A stretch of DNA of 64,000 bases, taken from contig JAHJNL010000038.1 in assembly GCA_018820855.1 (NCBI GenBank), positions 36,866-100,865 of the forward strand, given 5' to 3'. Shown here one piece after another: positions 56,801 through 64,000 of the stretch (the stretch's first letter is position 1; each line of letters opens with the position of its first letter). The DNA is from Pseudomonadota bacterium. Lineage in GTDB: Bacteria; Desulfobacterota; Desulfobulbia; Desulfobulbales; Desulfocapsaceae. A program made the position numbers and the translations under genes. A model generated the notes under the pieces. That model made no database searches, was not told the origin of the DNA, and saw nothing but the letters and a program-made list of their open reading frames with translations.

Positions 56801-59800
56801 GCAGTCCCGTTTTCCAGTCGGGCAACTCTTGCGGATGGGGTATCGCTGATACGGTTTGGTTCCATACCAACAATGGAATGAAATTCTGATGTTGATACGT
56901 AGACAGCATAGTGCTTGACGTATTGTGTCGGCGCGACAGCTGACCATGACAGGGAGACGTAACCTGAATGGGGGATGATTTCTACCTTCTCCGGATTAGG
57001 CAGCAGGGTAGCGCCAATGGTTGTCGCCGCTCCTGATTCATTATTATCCTCGTCCACCGCTGTGATGGCAAAAGAGTAGCCGCTTGCAGTTGCAAGCTCG
57101 CTGAAGGTTATGGTGGTACCGGACTGCAGATCAGTTGGATCTCCGTTCTGAAAAACATAGCGGTAATTTTTCAGGTCAGCACCACTGTTCAGAGATTCCT
57201 GCCAGGTGAAGGTTATGGAATTTTCGCTACATGTGGAGCTGAGACCGGTTACCGGTTCCGGGGCCTGTACATCCTGTATCCTGGCAGAAACAGGAGTCAC
57301 AGATGTGTGCGCGTTTCCTTTGTTGTCAACGGCCACAACAGCAAAATAGTACACACTGTCTTTACTCAGTCCTGTAACCGTAGAGGTGAATTTCCCTGCC
57401 GGGACAGTCCCATAGGGAGAACGCTCTGCAACCTGAGTAAACAGCGCACTGCCGGTATAAATGCGATAGTAGGCGATGTCTCCCTGTCCGACTTCATTAT
57501 AGCCATTCCAGTCAAGATAGGCGGTGTCTCCTGGTCCATCTCCGGATACCTTCAGGGTGTCAACGGTGAGCGGAGAAGTTTCATCATACTGGATGACTGC
57601 CTCAACGATACCGGAGATATTTCCGGCAGCATCTGCAGAATCGATATAAAAGGCGTTCTTCCCTTCCTCCAGGACCAGTGCATAGGACCATGTAGTCGCC
57701 TCATTGACCTCGATCACTTCCCGGGAATTGATGCGCAGAGAGCTGTTTGCCTCCTTTGTTCCGCTGAGAATCTGGGTTTGTAACTTGGTGGGGCTTGTTA
57801 CCGGGTTGAGTACCGGTACTGAGGGAGGAGTTGCATCATAGGTGTAGGAAAGTTTTGTCTCGCGCCCGTTGCCGACTTCATCTCTGGCAGTGACTCTTAC
57901 AAAATAACTCTCTTCAACAAATGGACTGCCGGGAATAAATTGTACACGTCCGGACTGCTCCATGCTCCAGCTTCCCGGGACATCCAATCCACCCTTGCTG
58001 AAAATCTCGGCTGTTGCCAGGGTTGTCCCGGCATCAACGCCTGTTTCCAAATCGCTGAATGTCAAGGTAACCGATTCCGGACGCTGGTTGAAAAAACTGT
58101 TATTGATTGGCTCCGTTTTGGTGAGTATGGGCGGATTCTGGTCCAGGACAATGGAAAAGGTTACTGAGTCACTCCTATTTCCTGCCCTGTCACGACTAGA
58201 GAGGCTGAAAACATTGACTACATCCTTCAGGGTCAGGCTATAGGACCAGTCAGTGGAATCATTCAGGCCGATTATTTCAGTGCTGTTGAGCCAGAGTGAT
58301 GTTCCGGACTCCTTGCTGCCCCTGATCGTCACCTGCTCATTTCGGGTAGGACTTTCAACCGGCTCAAGGGTTGGCACAGCCGGAGCTCCAAGATCAATGG
58401 TGAAATGAAACTCTGCCGTGCTGCTATTACCGAGAGGCTGGTCAGTGGGAGTAAGTGTGACTGTGTATTGACCGTCGCCGAAAGGTGCCGATGGAGTGAA
58501 ACGCAAGGTATTCTGTTCCAGAATCCACTCCCCTGCAATGGGATTGGAGAAAGCATCAACGACCACGCCCTGGGCCGTGGCCGTTGCATCAACACCTGTT
58601 GTTTCTTCCAAAAGGACCATTTCGATCTCATACACCGGTCTTGCCAGAATCGAACCGTTTGCCGGGAATGAGGAATAGAGTAGCGGTGCGGTGGTGTCTT
58701 TGATGATGCCGCTGTAAAGCGGTCGGCTGAGCATGCCACTGCCGTTGGTGGCTTGGAGGGTCAAGCTGTTCTTCCCTTCGACAAGGGGATAATCGTAATT
58801 CCAGCTGATCTCCTGATCTACTGCCACACCAAGGTGGCCATTTATCAGGATACCCGTATCACCTTCCTTTGTTCCGGACAGGGTCTGAAAATCGAGACCG
58901 GTCGGAGAACTGACAGTGTCCAGGGTGGGCTGAGCTGGGGGATCAAAAAGTGTCAGCCAGTCGGAGTAGTCCACTTCACCCTTATTGGCGTTATCAAAAG
59001 CATCGTATATGGCAGAGAGATCTCTCGGGTTGCTGGAACTGTAGATCAGATTGGTAGTCTCAACTCCCCACCAGTTTACCGAGGCATCGATGGCATAGGG
59101 ACTGTCGTTATAAAGGTCATAATCATAATTGCCGAAGAAACTGTTGTTGTGCAGAGCTATGGCACCAGTAACCTGCAGGACAAGACCGCTGCGCTTGTTT
59201 TCATAGATCTCATTGCCACTTATATTGGGGAGCAGGGAATTTGCCGCACTGCTGTCGCGTTCCAGGCGAATACCGTCATTCACATGGTCATAGATTGCAT
59301 TATTATGGATTTCCGGTGCAATAACAGCATTGTTTGCACGTAGCAAGATACCGAGGGATCCGGAATAGATCCTGTTGTTCTGGATCGTGATGGCAGAGTT
59401 TGAAGAGGAAGAATAAAATCCCGCAAAGAGTCCTGTGGCGGACTGGTATATAGAGTTATTTTCCAGAGTCAGATTCGCGGCGGTTTGTCTGTTAATATTG
59501 AAATAAATGCCGTATGCGAGATGATCAAAAATAATGTTATCTTGTATCCGCCCTGATATGACTTTCTGGGCATAGTCCGAAGCCGTCTGGCAATATATTG
59601 CAGCGGCACCGTTATTACTGATAATATTGCGGTTGATGTTGAGGTCCAGCGCACTGGTATTGTTTTTGACATAACAGTAAATACCGTCCGCCTGATTATA
59701 AATGATTGTATTGTCTTCTAGTTCGACATTCGCGCTGATGCCATCGGCTACTGAGATGCTTATGCCGTGCAGGGAGTTGTGGCTTATGGTGGTGTGGCTC

Positions 59801-62800
59801 ACGGAAAAAGTCGAACTGGTTCCTGCCGGAAGGAAACGAATCCCGGATTCAGCATATTTGACATGGGCGTAATCCATGAACAGGGAACCTGTCACCAGAA
59901 TCCCGTACCAGTCACCAGGCTGTCGTGAGGCATACAGTGGTGGGACAAAGGCTACGGGCTCGACCTCTGTCCCTTCGGCAATAAGTGTTCCATGAATAAT
60001 CAGTTCCGTTTTAGAACTGTTGTTTCCGGAGAAGGTGCGATCAAGGAGTTGAGGGAAATAGACCCTGGTTCCCGGCTGTACCGTGAGAGTGATACCGGAA
60101 GGAACTATGACATCACCTTCAAGATAGACAGTGCCACTCCAGGTTTCATCACTTTCCAAGGTTCCTGAAACAATCATGGCCTTGTGATCAATGGTCACGC
60201 TATGGGGAGCGGAGGGCAAACCTGTTTCGCCGTTCTTGACAACGACTCTGGAGAGGAATGTATAAACACCGTCATCGGGTGCGGACCAGTCAAGACTCCA
60301 CAGGCTTGTACCGTCGGCCGTTTGCCAGGTCTCTCCATTGTCCGTACTGATCTCAATGCGGTCAATTTCGTCAGATGCCACCGCAACACCGGTGAGATGA
60401 AGATCGACTTCGCTGGTTTCACTCCCATGAGCAGGAGAAATGAACCAGGAAGTGGGAGTAGCAACTATCTCCTGCTGCGAATCAAGCCACTGTCCATAAT
60501 TAACCACACCCTTCTCACTGTTATCATGAATATCATACAGGAGGCTCAGGTTCTTGGGGTTTTCCCCTTCTCTTATCTGGCTGAGACAATTTTCGCCCCA
60601 GTAGTTATAGCCCCCATCCACAATGGTGGCAGCACCATTATAGACAAGAGAAGAGTCACCATCGACGATATTGTTGTAATGGAGAAAGACACTCTGTGTA
60701 CTGTCCAGATAAATCTCTTGCTGGCCATTATCATGAATATCATTATTGAGAATCAGCGCCCTGCCGTTGCATTGGATATCCAGGCCGCGATTGGTGTTAC
60801 CTGAGATTGAATTTTGTACGATGGTCGGGAAGACGAGACGACTGTTTTTATAACGAATAACGACTCCGGTGCCGTTGGCGGACAGGAAATTCTGCTGAAC
60901 AAGAGGCTGCAGCTCGCTATTGCTGGAAGCAAGAATATTTATTCCTGAGTTGGAGTTATTTTGAATGGTGTTTCCACGAAAAATGGGCGTATGGGATTGG
61001 TCCCAATAAAACAGGGCATTGATGCCAATGGTGTTATCAGCAATCGTATTGCCTATCACTTCAAGATCGAATTGCTTAGTCGAATGTGAGTAGAGGTTCA
61101 ATCCGGTGGTGGTCGTACCACTTTTGATTTCGTTATTCCTGATCAAGGCAGAGAAAGAGGCATCAGTGGTGGCTGAACAGGCTATACCATACTCATGATT
61201 ATTAAACAGGGTGTTGGCATCAAGTGTGACTTCACCATATGAGGCGGAACTGTTTTGGCAGAAAATTCCTCTGCCGGCGGTGTCATATATCCTGTTTTCC
61301 GAGATTGTGGCACTGACGGAGGCACCGCTTCCAGCAGCTTCAACCCGAATTCCCATGCCGTCATGATCATAGAGTTGATTGTGGTGTATGGAGACAGAAC
61401 GGACTGCCTCACTGCCGAGAGAGATGGTCAGGGCATCACCATTGGAATAACGAATGATAGAATCACTGACCTGAACTGTGTTGTTACCGTTTTCGGCACG
61501 GTAATGAATGCCTTGCCGACTGTATTCAACAAGACAGTGAGCAAGTGCCAGCTTGCCTCCGTTGGTAACAAAAATCCCTCCCCAATCACCTTTTGCAGGG
61601 TATTGAGCAGCAGAGGTGAAGGTAATTGGCTGTTCAGCAATGCCGATAGCTACCAGATCACCACCTATCAAAATTTCACTTCTGGAGACATCATTACCCG
61701 AAGCGTTGTCATCTTCCAGATCTTGAAAACGGATCACAGTACCCGGCATAATGGACAAAGTGATACCTTCCGGAACCACAATGTCGCCGGTTACCCAGAC
61801 CTCTCCATGCCAGTTTTCATCTTCAGTCAAGGTACCGGAGGTGGTGGGCAAATCTAAATCAATGGTGATGGTATGGTCGACTGTGGGTAATTCGATGGTT
61901 TCATCTTTAGTGATAACGCGTGATTTCAAGACATATTTGCCGTTTCCAGGTGCTGTCCAGTCATAATACCACTGACTTGTGCCGACAGCGACCTGCCAGG
62001 TCTGTCCATTATCGGTGCTCACTTCCACTCGGTCGATTTCCGCAAGAGACGAAGCCACGCCGCTGATCCGATGTTGACTGCTCTTGGTAAGAAGTTGGTC
62101 CTGTGGTGAGATGATCCAGGAAGTCGGAGAGCTTACCAGACTGTGCTCCGCAGTCAGCCATTGGCTGTAATCGACCCCTCCTTTTGTCACGTCATCATAG
62201 ATATCAAAAATCAGCGGGATATTTTTGGGATTGTCGCCACTGTTAAATTGACTGGTGGCAACAGCTCCCCAATAGTTGTAACGGGAATCGATAACAGCGG
62301 CAGAATCATTGTAGAGCAGATAGGAATCTCCATCGACGATATTATTGTAATGAATGCGACTGCCACTGATTTTGGAGTGATAGATTTCGATCCCTCCATT
62401 GTTGCGTATGTCGTTGTTGACAATGAGGGACCTGTTATCAGTTTGTAAATCTATCCCACGATTTGTGTTTTCAGTGATGGTGTTGAGGAGAATTTCCGGG
62501 TTGATGCTACCGGCAACCTGTTTGATGTAGATTCCTGTGGTATTGTTGTGGATCTGATTGTTGCGAATTTTAGGTATAAAGGAAGAACTATAACCATAAA
62601 CATAGAATCCGGAAGCTGAGTTGTCATGAAGGTGGTTACCTTCATAGAGCACAGAGCCAGCGGAGGTTCCACGCCGATAATGATAAATACCATCGACACA
62701 GTTATAGATGGTGTTGTTTTCCACATCATACTGCGAAGATGTGGCTATATAATCATACAGATAGAGGCCGGTTTTACTAATGTCATGAATAATGTTGTTT

Positions 62801-64000
62801 TGTATCCGGTGCACAGAAAGATTAACATAGTAATATGAGTAAAGGTAAAGACCATATCCTGTATTGTAGATTTCATTATCTGCAATGGTTGAATCTATGC
62901 GTGTTGTATTGTCACGGGAATAGATATGGAGCCCATACTGGAAGGTGGAGAAAATTTTATTGCCGGTAAAGGACAGATCAAGCCGTCCCCCACTGGCATT
63001 ATAGAGATACACACCCCAGCCACCAGTTTCAAAAATCTCATTGCCGGAGATCGAACTGGTCAGAGCCGTATCCGTGCCAGTGCCGTTTATCTGGATTCCT
63101 CTGCCGCCATGCTGGTAGATCCGGTTGTTGGCTATGCTGATATTTCTGGCTGTTCCGGAATCCAAGACAACAAGAATCCCAGCACCATTGGAGTGACGAA
63201 TGATAGAATCAGTGATCAGGACAGGAGAATGACCTTCCGAACTCCGATATGAAACACCGTGATTACCATATTCAACAACACAGTGAGACAGAGTAAGAGG
63301 CGCACCTGTGCTTGCAGAGATGCCACCCCAGTTACCCCGAGCAGGAGAAGCAGCCGTGGAGGTGAAGGTTATGGGAAATGCTTCTGTCCCGATGGCGGTG
63401 AGTTCCCCATTGACTATCAGCTCACTCCTTGAAGCATCGCCGCCAGCGGATTGGTCATCACTCAAACTCTGAAAGCGGATAGTGGTTCCCGGTTCAATGG
63501 TGAGCTTCATTCCGGCAGGGATCGTGACATCACCGGTCAGAGTGACGTCTCCTGTCCAGGTTTCGTCTTCCGTCAGGCTACCGGAGGTGGTGGGCAGAGT
63601 GGAATCTATGGTCACCGTATGGTGGTTGATTGGGCTTTCCACCTCTCCAGTTGTTGTGACAATACGAGACTGGAGGATATAGGTGCCGTCTGCCGGGACT
63701 GTCCAATCATAACTCCATAAACTGGTGCCACTTGCCACCGCCCAGGTCTGTCCGTTATCCGTGCTCACTTCCACCCGCTCAATTTCTGCAAGGGAAGAGG
63801 CTATTCCCATGATGCTGAACTGATCCGTCTTAGTAATGAGACCATCCACAGGATCAATTATCCAGGAGACAGAAGTAGAAACCAGGTTGTGTTCCGTATC
63901 CAGCCATGGCACATAGTCCACGCCGCCCTTGCTGGAGTCATCAAAGATATCGAAGATACCCGAAATATTCTGGGGATTATCCCCTGTAGCCATTTCTGCG
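47812..64000 (-). CDS. giant Rhs/YD-repeat polymorphic toxin-like protein (N-terminus beyond window)
   Basis: More than 5,390 residues in one open frame reaching the window edge. The order from N-terminal side: tandem units of about 510-580 residues, each an Ig-like piece (RVEVSTDNGQTW) plus a right-handed beta-helix (VEYSRQGIHYRAENG); Ig-like repeats (SPTRNEQVTIRGSKESG, SPTKLQTQILSGTKEAN); fibronectin-like domains; a Gly/Ser-rich linker near 51735-51880; YD repeats; the Rhs core HYNWHRFYDPATGRYISDDP with a final DPSGL; and a short variable tail. Rhs cores build a shell round a C-terminal toxin. The N-terminal units suggest a surface-anchored or secreted delivery stalk. The visible start is internal: the frame continues upstream. 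Confidence 0.92.
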   Translation of the reverse strand, partial: AEMATGDNPQNISGIFDIFDDSSKGGVDYVPWLDTEHNLVSTSVSWIIDPVDGLITKTDQFSIMGIASSLAEIERVEVSTDNGQTWAVASGTSLWSYDWTVPADGTYILQSRIVTTTGEVESPINHHTVTIDSTLPTTSGSLTEDETWTGDVTLTGDVTIPAGMKLTIEPGTTIRFQSLSDDQSAGGDASRSELIVNGELTAIGTEAFPITFTSTAASPARGNWGGISASTGAPLTLSHCVVEYGNHGVSYRSSEGHSPVLITDSIIRHSNGAGILVVLDSGTARNISIANNRIYQHGGRGIQINGTGTDTALTSSISGNEIFETGGWGVYLYNASGGRLDLSFTGNKIFSTFQYGLHIYSRDNTTRIDSTIADNEIYNTGYGLYLYSYYYVNLSVHRIQNNIIHDISKTGLYLYDYIATSSQYDVENNTIYNCVDGIYHYRRGTSAGSVLYEGNHLHDNSASGFYVYGYSSSFIPKIRNNQIHNNTTGIYIKQVAGSINPEILLNTITENTNRGIDLQTDNRSLIVNNDIRNNGGIEIYHSKISGSRIHYNNIVDGDSYLLYNDSAAVIDSRYNYWGAVATSQFNSGDNPKNIPLIFDIYDDVTKGGVDYSQWLTAEHSLVSSPTSWIISPQDQLLTKSSQHRISGVASSLAEIDRVEVSTDNGQTWQVAVGTSQWYYDWTAPGNGKYVLKSRVITKDETIELPTVDHTITIDLDLPTTSGTLTEDENWHGEVWVTGDIVVPEGITLSIMPGTVIRFQDLEDDNASGNDVSRSEILIGGDLVAIGIAEQPITFTSAAQYPAKGDWGGIFVTNGGKLALAHCLVEYSRQGIHYRAENGNNTVQVSDSIIRYSNGDALTISLGSEAVRSVSIHHNQLYDHDGMGIRVEAAGSGASVSATISENRIYDTAGRGIFCQNSSASYGEVTLDANTLFNNHEYGIACSATTDASFSALIRNNEIKSGTTTTGLNLYSHSTKQFDLEVIGNTIADNTIGINALFYWDQSHTPIFRGNTIQNNSNSGINILASSNSELQPLVQQNFLSANGTGVVIRYKNSRLVFPTIVQNSISGNTNRGLDIQCNGRALILNNDIHDNGQQEIYLDSTQSVFLHYNNIVDGDSSLVYNGAATIVDGGYNYWGENCLSQIREGENPKNLSLLYDIHDNSEKGVVNYGQWLDSQQEIVATPTSWFISPAHGSETSEVDLHLTGVAVASDEIDRIEISTDNGETWQTADGTSLWSLDWSAPDDGVYTFLSRVVVKNGETGLPSAPHSVTIDHKAMIVSGTLESDETWSGTVYLEGDVIVPSGITLTVQPGTRVYFPQLLDRTFSGNNSSKTELIIHGTLIAEGTEVEPVAFVPPLYASRQPGDWYGILVTGSLFMDYAHVKYAESGIRFLPAGTSSTFSVSHTTISHNSLHGISISVADGISANVELEDNTIIYNQADGIYCYVKNNTSALDLNINRNIISNNGAAAIYCQTASDYAQKVISGRIQDNIIFDHLAYGIYFNINRQTAANLTLENNSIYQSATGLFAGFYSSSSNSAITIQNNRIYSGSLGILLRANNAVIAPEIHNNAIYDHVNDGIRLERDSSAANSLLPNISGNEIYENKRSGLVLQVTGAIALHNNSFFGNYDYDLYNDSPYAIDASVNWWGVETTNLIYSSSNPRDLSAIYDAFDNANKGEVDYSDWLTLFDPPAQPTLDTVSSPTGLDFQTLSGTKEGDTGILINGHLGVAVDQEISWNYDYPLVEGKNSLTLQATNGSGMLSRPLYSGIIKDTTAPLLYSSFPANGSILARPVYEIEMVLLEETTGVDATATAQGVVVDAFSNPIAGEWILEQNTLRFTPSAPFGDGQYTVTLTPTDQPLGNSSTAEFHFTIDLGAPAVPTLEPVESPTRNEQVTIRGSKESGTSLWLNSTEIIGLNDSTDWSYSLTLKDVVNVFSLSSRDRAGNRSDSVTFSIVLDQNPPILTKTEPINNSFFNQRPESVTLTFSDLETGVDAGTTLATAEIFSKGGLDVPGSWSMEQSGRVQFIPGSPFVEESYFVRVTARDEVGNGRETKLSYTYDATPPSVPVLNPVTSPTKLQTQILSGTKEANSSLRINSREVIEVNEATTWSYALVLEEGKNAFYIDSADAAGNISGIVEAVIQYDETSPLTVDTLKVSGDGPGDTAYLDWNGYNEVGQGDIAYYRIYTGSALFTQVAERSPYGTVPAGKFTSTVTGLSKDSVYYFAVVAVDNKGNAHTSVTPVSARIQDVQAPEPVTGLSSTCSENSITFTWQESLNSGADLKNYRYVFQNGDPTDLQSGTTITFSELATASGYSFAITAVDEDNNESGAATTIGATLLPNPEKVEIIPHSGYVSLSWSAVAPTQYVKHYAVYVSTSEFHSIVGMEPNRISDTPSARVARLENGTAYYFAVATINLSNGSLDTVTSFTATPNEDTEGPLFGAITVNGETLVDGMTFGKTAVIAVEASDPASVSRVEFFIDSESEAKIYAGTPYYSWSWNVVSHEDGPHNLTIQAYDSLGNVSEKTFQVNTLLVVPEPPEITEPKTATITNKEQQYIRGIAEVETTVRVINNGVTVAESGTDHKGVFSGELILTEGENILEAVAANRVGDSEVSSSVIVFLDTTLPSKPRNVTAVPKSGGQVKLSWQAPVDESVAGYTLYRSASPFDGHAQATKLNTEMLTVTAYTDLTPEDHVWYYRVSCIDQAGNEGLLSDPVTVLTDRVAPRALDVSVISHGKTDGNRLAPGLLEVVVRVSESLLTTPFVSIVPNGGTPYALRMEKKDDFTYSGEYTLQETTPSGTAYVLFSARDIAENRGTEIDNGETLLFDTDGPLIHRFAISPAAPIQNDELTRITVVFGLTEKSRAGDSPVLSYRLSGSGREVTAIDSPVQIATQEGDVQTWRATFLLPVDGGSTEPETLSFAFTAFDDLDNPGTKILVPNQFQIYQGDLPPLATPLGLTATALPGGQVNLAWQAVEEVSGYQVFRRNVGDDALQPLARIEPQTSFADTPPEDGIWVYAVASIRTVDELESQSGPSAEVSVKTDATSPQPPQNLTIELTPQGIMLNWQPPEGAGQEKITYGLYRSAEPEIVTVAGLTALARGIDQLMVIDPTPSASEHCYAITAIDETGNESAPSHSVYQNFGLLPVSAIKVQQERLDYPLLSWKHPKTNTLSGYKITVQNKATESDFQTIATVSEQTYTDSGYAGEERHYSLTAIDENSYESIPRKLMLPALSTELLPDSVMERGVMNRLTYRVKNLGKTALSNIWLETELDGRNHISEKFDLSGGEFFLVPVTVGGYDTLPDQAEATVSTLLAPNQGEEVRIIRKDEVEVREGMLVLQLSNEEFTRGVTGKVWFRLENSGQEEIEIITASRAGNGDSSSVRFQLVDADDNILATAPYRQITGEGLVNLSNNNVVARIPAGKAFTSEPTIVTIPYGAPDELRVRLLIDTVSWHQTRDDAVVMQGLSGERLVKLVDTSYYGEITGISPKASFGDEDIHIRGRAVERESEEPLANAVLNLVISVSGYERIMEVETDENGEFVHSFVPLEGESGRYQVCVVHPDLLDRPIQDEFTIGRVLVSPASVRLTTPRNYEETFQATISTGAGTELNNLRLVYNEADQSGGVFPEGVTCSLTEAISLVAEQKKVQLPVTIWANNLAKEESGLVLRVISDEAPPEGWASISIDTLFTTAEPTLFFAPNRIEAGVVQGDVSTETMVLSNKGLAAMENVRLSLLTLDGKPAPDWVTLSISSDLGDIEVGEERDVPITFTPGTSVEEGAHQFILQVEADNHPVRNIYVFVIVNLDGEGGVLFKVADLYTGTTDEQNNLIHGLQGATITLQNEKTLVTEPKVRTDVLGEAGFADIPAGHYKCRITAPNHQEHIGRVTIKPGLTATQEVFLEYNLVTVFWEVKEIIIEDRYEIVLTAIYETDVPAAVVVAEPTALSIPAMTKGMVFNGEFTLTNHGLIRADNVGFQIPQSDDTFRFELLEGIPDSLEAKEKVIIPYRITCLKTLDQEDGSGGGSCSTYKACMVIPYTYTCANEVTSKSSTFYCWSRVYGSCGGGGGTASGGGIGGGGGGGGSVSVGGSSSGGGSVSYPAPAPQPISGVKCLPKPNKDCPPCQQNKPGGDEDNSVPVGSTVNTILREYNRDKEDISIRIPGGRIAEHRYYENNRWNWSFDRHNLEFTYNGGGDIVAIIMGGVSYAVSTSDSDSYTYRSSRIQRTETGYIWKDSRGKWRDFDEHGRLLSYGNRGRTSARALYEDGLFTGWADKDGNQFLWYEYSGSHISTISDINGRSVSYTYSNDLLSTFTDLGGHTTTYNYSGGRLSRVEEPGGKVRNISYGPYGDVSRVVDENGTGHLFEFDYNKSTREYYAYVKYPSGKVKEVWYDYDGDTIRVDINGVTVKKIQKPSDRVRWVTDGRGVTTRKYFDEWENLIRLEYTDDTWETISYLKPWNQISARDRMGVITRYEYNDLGDRIAQIEAAGSGEERRTEYTYNEAGQLQESIIRGEAGDADAITRFSYDDYGNISTITDPERNSNSFFDYTATGNPQRVADGRGYNRYFSYDASGNLLTIHNHEKELVREFRYDEAGNRSSVIDAYLKEYTFTFDNNKNLLTMTDPLGQTAQRSYTAANKAEQITDPSGHKTTLQYDLFERLTQSTDGEGNVTFYQYENSDGCSSCSGNSDLVSRIIYPTFTREFVYDSRKRIIKQTDILETEERTTHYSYDIHGNLTTVTDAIGREHFYEYDFLGRKILERNPLGEETRYSYDVRDNLVSLEDPNQGFTYFDYDLNNRLIKEIKPLQQETQYSYDKAGNLMQVITANNSKTVYSYDSENRPTMAQMYATLQDTTPAKTISYSYNLAGSLTEYDDGTTSATYSYDELQRRIAETVDYGPFSLSHSYTYYANGQKKSYTDPSGKTRTWSYDQANRPVGLQLANNKEVTIPEYSWSRPTKILLPGGTNLQYAYNGLLQVTDSVAADPGGNSLSENNYSYSPVGQVQSKATLHGSYTYDYDQADRLVEAQTPEEDEAYSYDGLGNRLSSADYPLWDYNANNQLTGFDETSYRYDNHGNMTAKTVGGNTTTFTYTVDNRLEKMEKDTGEEICSYVYDPFGRRLWKEVDGTRTYFHYNDEGLAGEYAADGSELKSYGYHPGSSWTTNPLFLRLGEEYYWYVNDHLGTPQQLVAENGRVVWEARYDTFGRAEVVVAVVENNLRFPGQYFDGQSGLHYNWHRFYDPATGRYISDDPIGLAGGMNLYGYVGGDPVNFVDPSGLFSDGILTGRKPGLFDILTGGGRKSAGHSDFYGGQRFDYTIEDHGVTNPYLQSWLHFRSKGAVEEDLAKAILECKRELFERLMHQGQDFFSHYSKGYRWYRGGHLTDGRTPDGDARAWYKANEWTKKWINKWDLMCECPPTI
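47815..48240 (-). other. variable C-terminal domain of the Rhs protein, likely toxin
   Basis: About 140 residues after DPSGL. The motif HQGQDFFSHYSKGYRW with further His and Asp (GGHLTDGRTPDGDARAWY) recalls the His/Asp metal-ligand pattern in HET-C and zinc-phospholipase-like domains. This family link is a guess from pattern. It joins abruptly at the core, as toxin tips do. Confidence 0.5.
48240..51500 (-). repeat. YD-repeat and Rhs core region
   Basis: About 1,080 residues with repeated YDxxGNL, YSYDAxGxL and YDxLGR motifs, more than twenty copies. It ends at the Rhs core (RFPGQYFDGQSGLHYNWHRF to FVDPSGL). These form the beta-cage in known Rhs and Tc toxins. Confidence 0.9.
58983..63930 (-). 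repeat. three tandem beta-helix units in the Rhs protein
   Basis: Unit boundaries at KGGVDY (63930), KGGVDY (62184), KGVVNY (60513) and KGEVDY (58983) give periods of 582, 557 and 510 residues. Each has SWxISP, RVEVSTDNGQTW or RIEISTDNGETW, a beta-helix and NYWG near its end. A further unit begins beyond the window, as the visible N-terminus starts in the same linker. Confidence 0.88.

Noticed and set aside
63900..63993. ATG at 63993 as the true start of the Rhs protein
   Set aside because: The frame stays open to the window edge, and the sequence at this point is the middle of a repeated linker (GDNPQNI) seen in full further on.

Overview
The window looks like a chromosomal segment from a sulfate- or sulfur-metabolising deltaproteobacterium (Desulfobacterota, most like the Desulfobulbales). 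The reasons are an Hdr/Mvh electron-bifurcation cluster rich in selenocysteine, multihaem cytochromes, Cache sensors, and an MMPL/LolA-like export operon. The exact taxon is inferred, not proven.

Layout. (1) 1-2337: an ABC ATPase, a polytopic membrane protein and a Sco-type thiol protein, plus strand. (2) 2756-12768: a hydrogenase/heterodisulfide-reductase locus. It encodes a FrhD-like maturation protease, an HTH-HdrC-HdrB fusion, a long HdrA, MvhD, MvhG and MvhA, followed by a small CxxC protein, HypD and a HypA-like protein without a zinc ribbon. Four of these genes are interrupted by an in-frame TGA exactly where the family has a Cys ligand. Each TGA is followed 22-27 nt later by a perfect stem with a 5-nt loop, so I read all four as selenocysteine codons. 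(3) 13044-18330: an OmpW-like porin, a very unusual fusion of a cyclic-nucleotide domain, a degenerate sigma54-type AAA+ domain and a membrane ferredoxin, and a Cache-HAMP receptor with no output domain. (4) 18606-22171: a c-type cytochrome fused to a periplasmic binding protein, divergent from a decahaem cytochrome c, with a palindrome in the shared promoter region. (5) 22205-30583: recC-recB-recD on the minus strand. (6) 30934-33236: secreted alkaline phosphatase and an HDOD protein. (7) 33588-39678: two overlapping genes for large secreted proteins, an M6-type metalloprotease and a parallel beta-helix protein. (8) 39807-45044: a minus-strand operon of TetR regulator, MMPL/RND transporter, LolA-like protein and beta-barrel protein. 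(9) 45231-47393: a duplicated gene fragment, an OmpA-type lipoprotein, and a RAYT transposase flanked by REP-like hairpins. (10) 47507-64000: a giant Rhs/YD-repeat protein (over 5,390 residues, cut by the window edge) with tandem beta-helix units at its N-terminal side, a short variable C-terminal domain that looks like a toxin, and a small membrane protein downstream as candidate immunity protein.

How it fits together. MvhAGD would take electrons from H2 and pass them through the MvhD iron-sulfur protein to HdrA, where flavin-based bifurcation would split them between ferredoxin and a disulfide or similar acceptor on HdrB. The protease and Hyp proteins would mature the Ni site. Sec appears in every redox module except MvhG, which makes the complex unusually selenium-dependent; the Sec machinery is not in this window. 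The best candidates for something new are the HTH-Hdr fusion, the zinc-ribbon-less HypA beside a variant HypD, the cNMP/AAA/ferredoxin membrane fusion, and the Rhs toxin-immunity pair.
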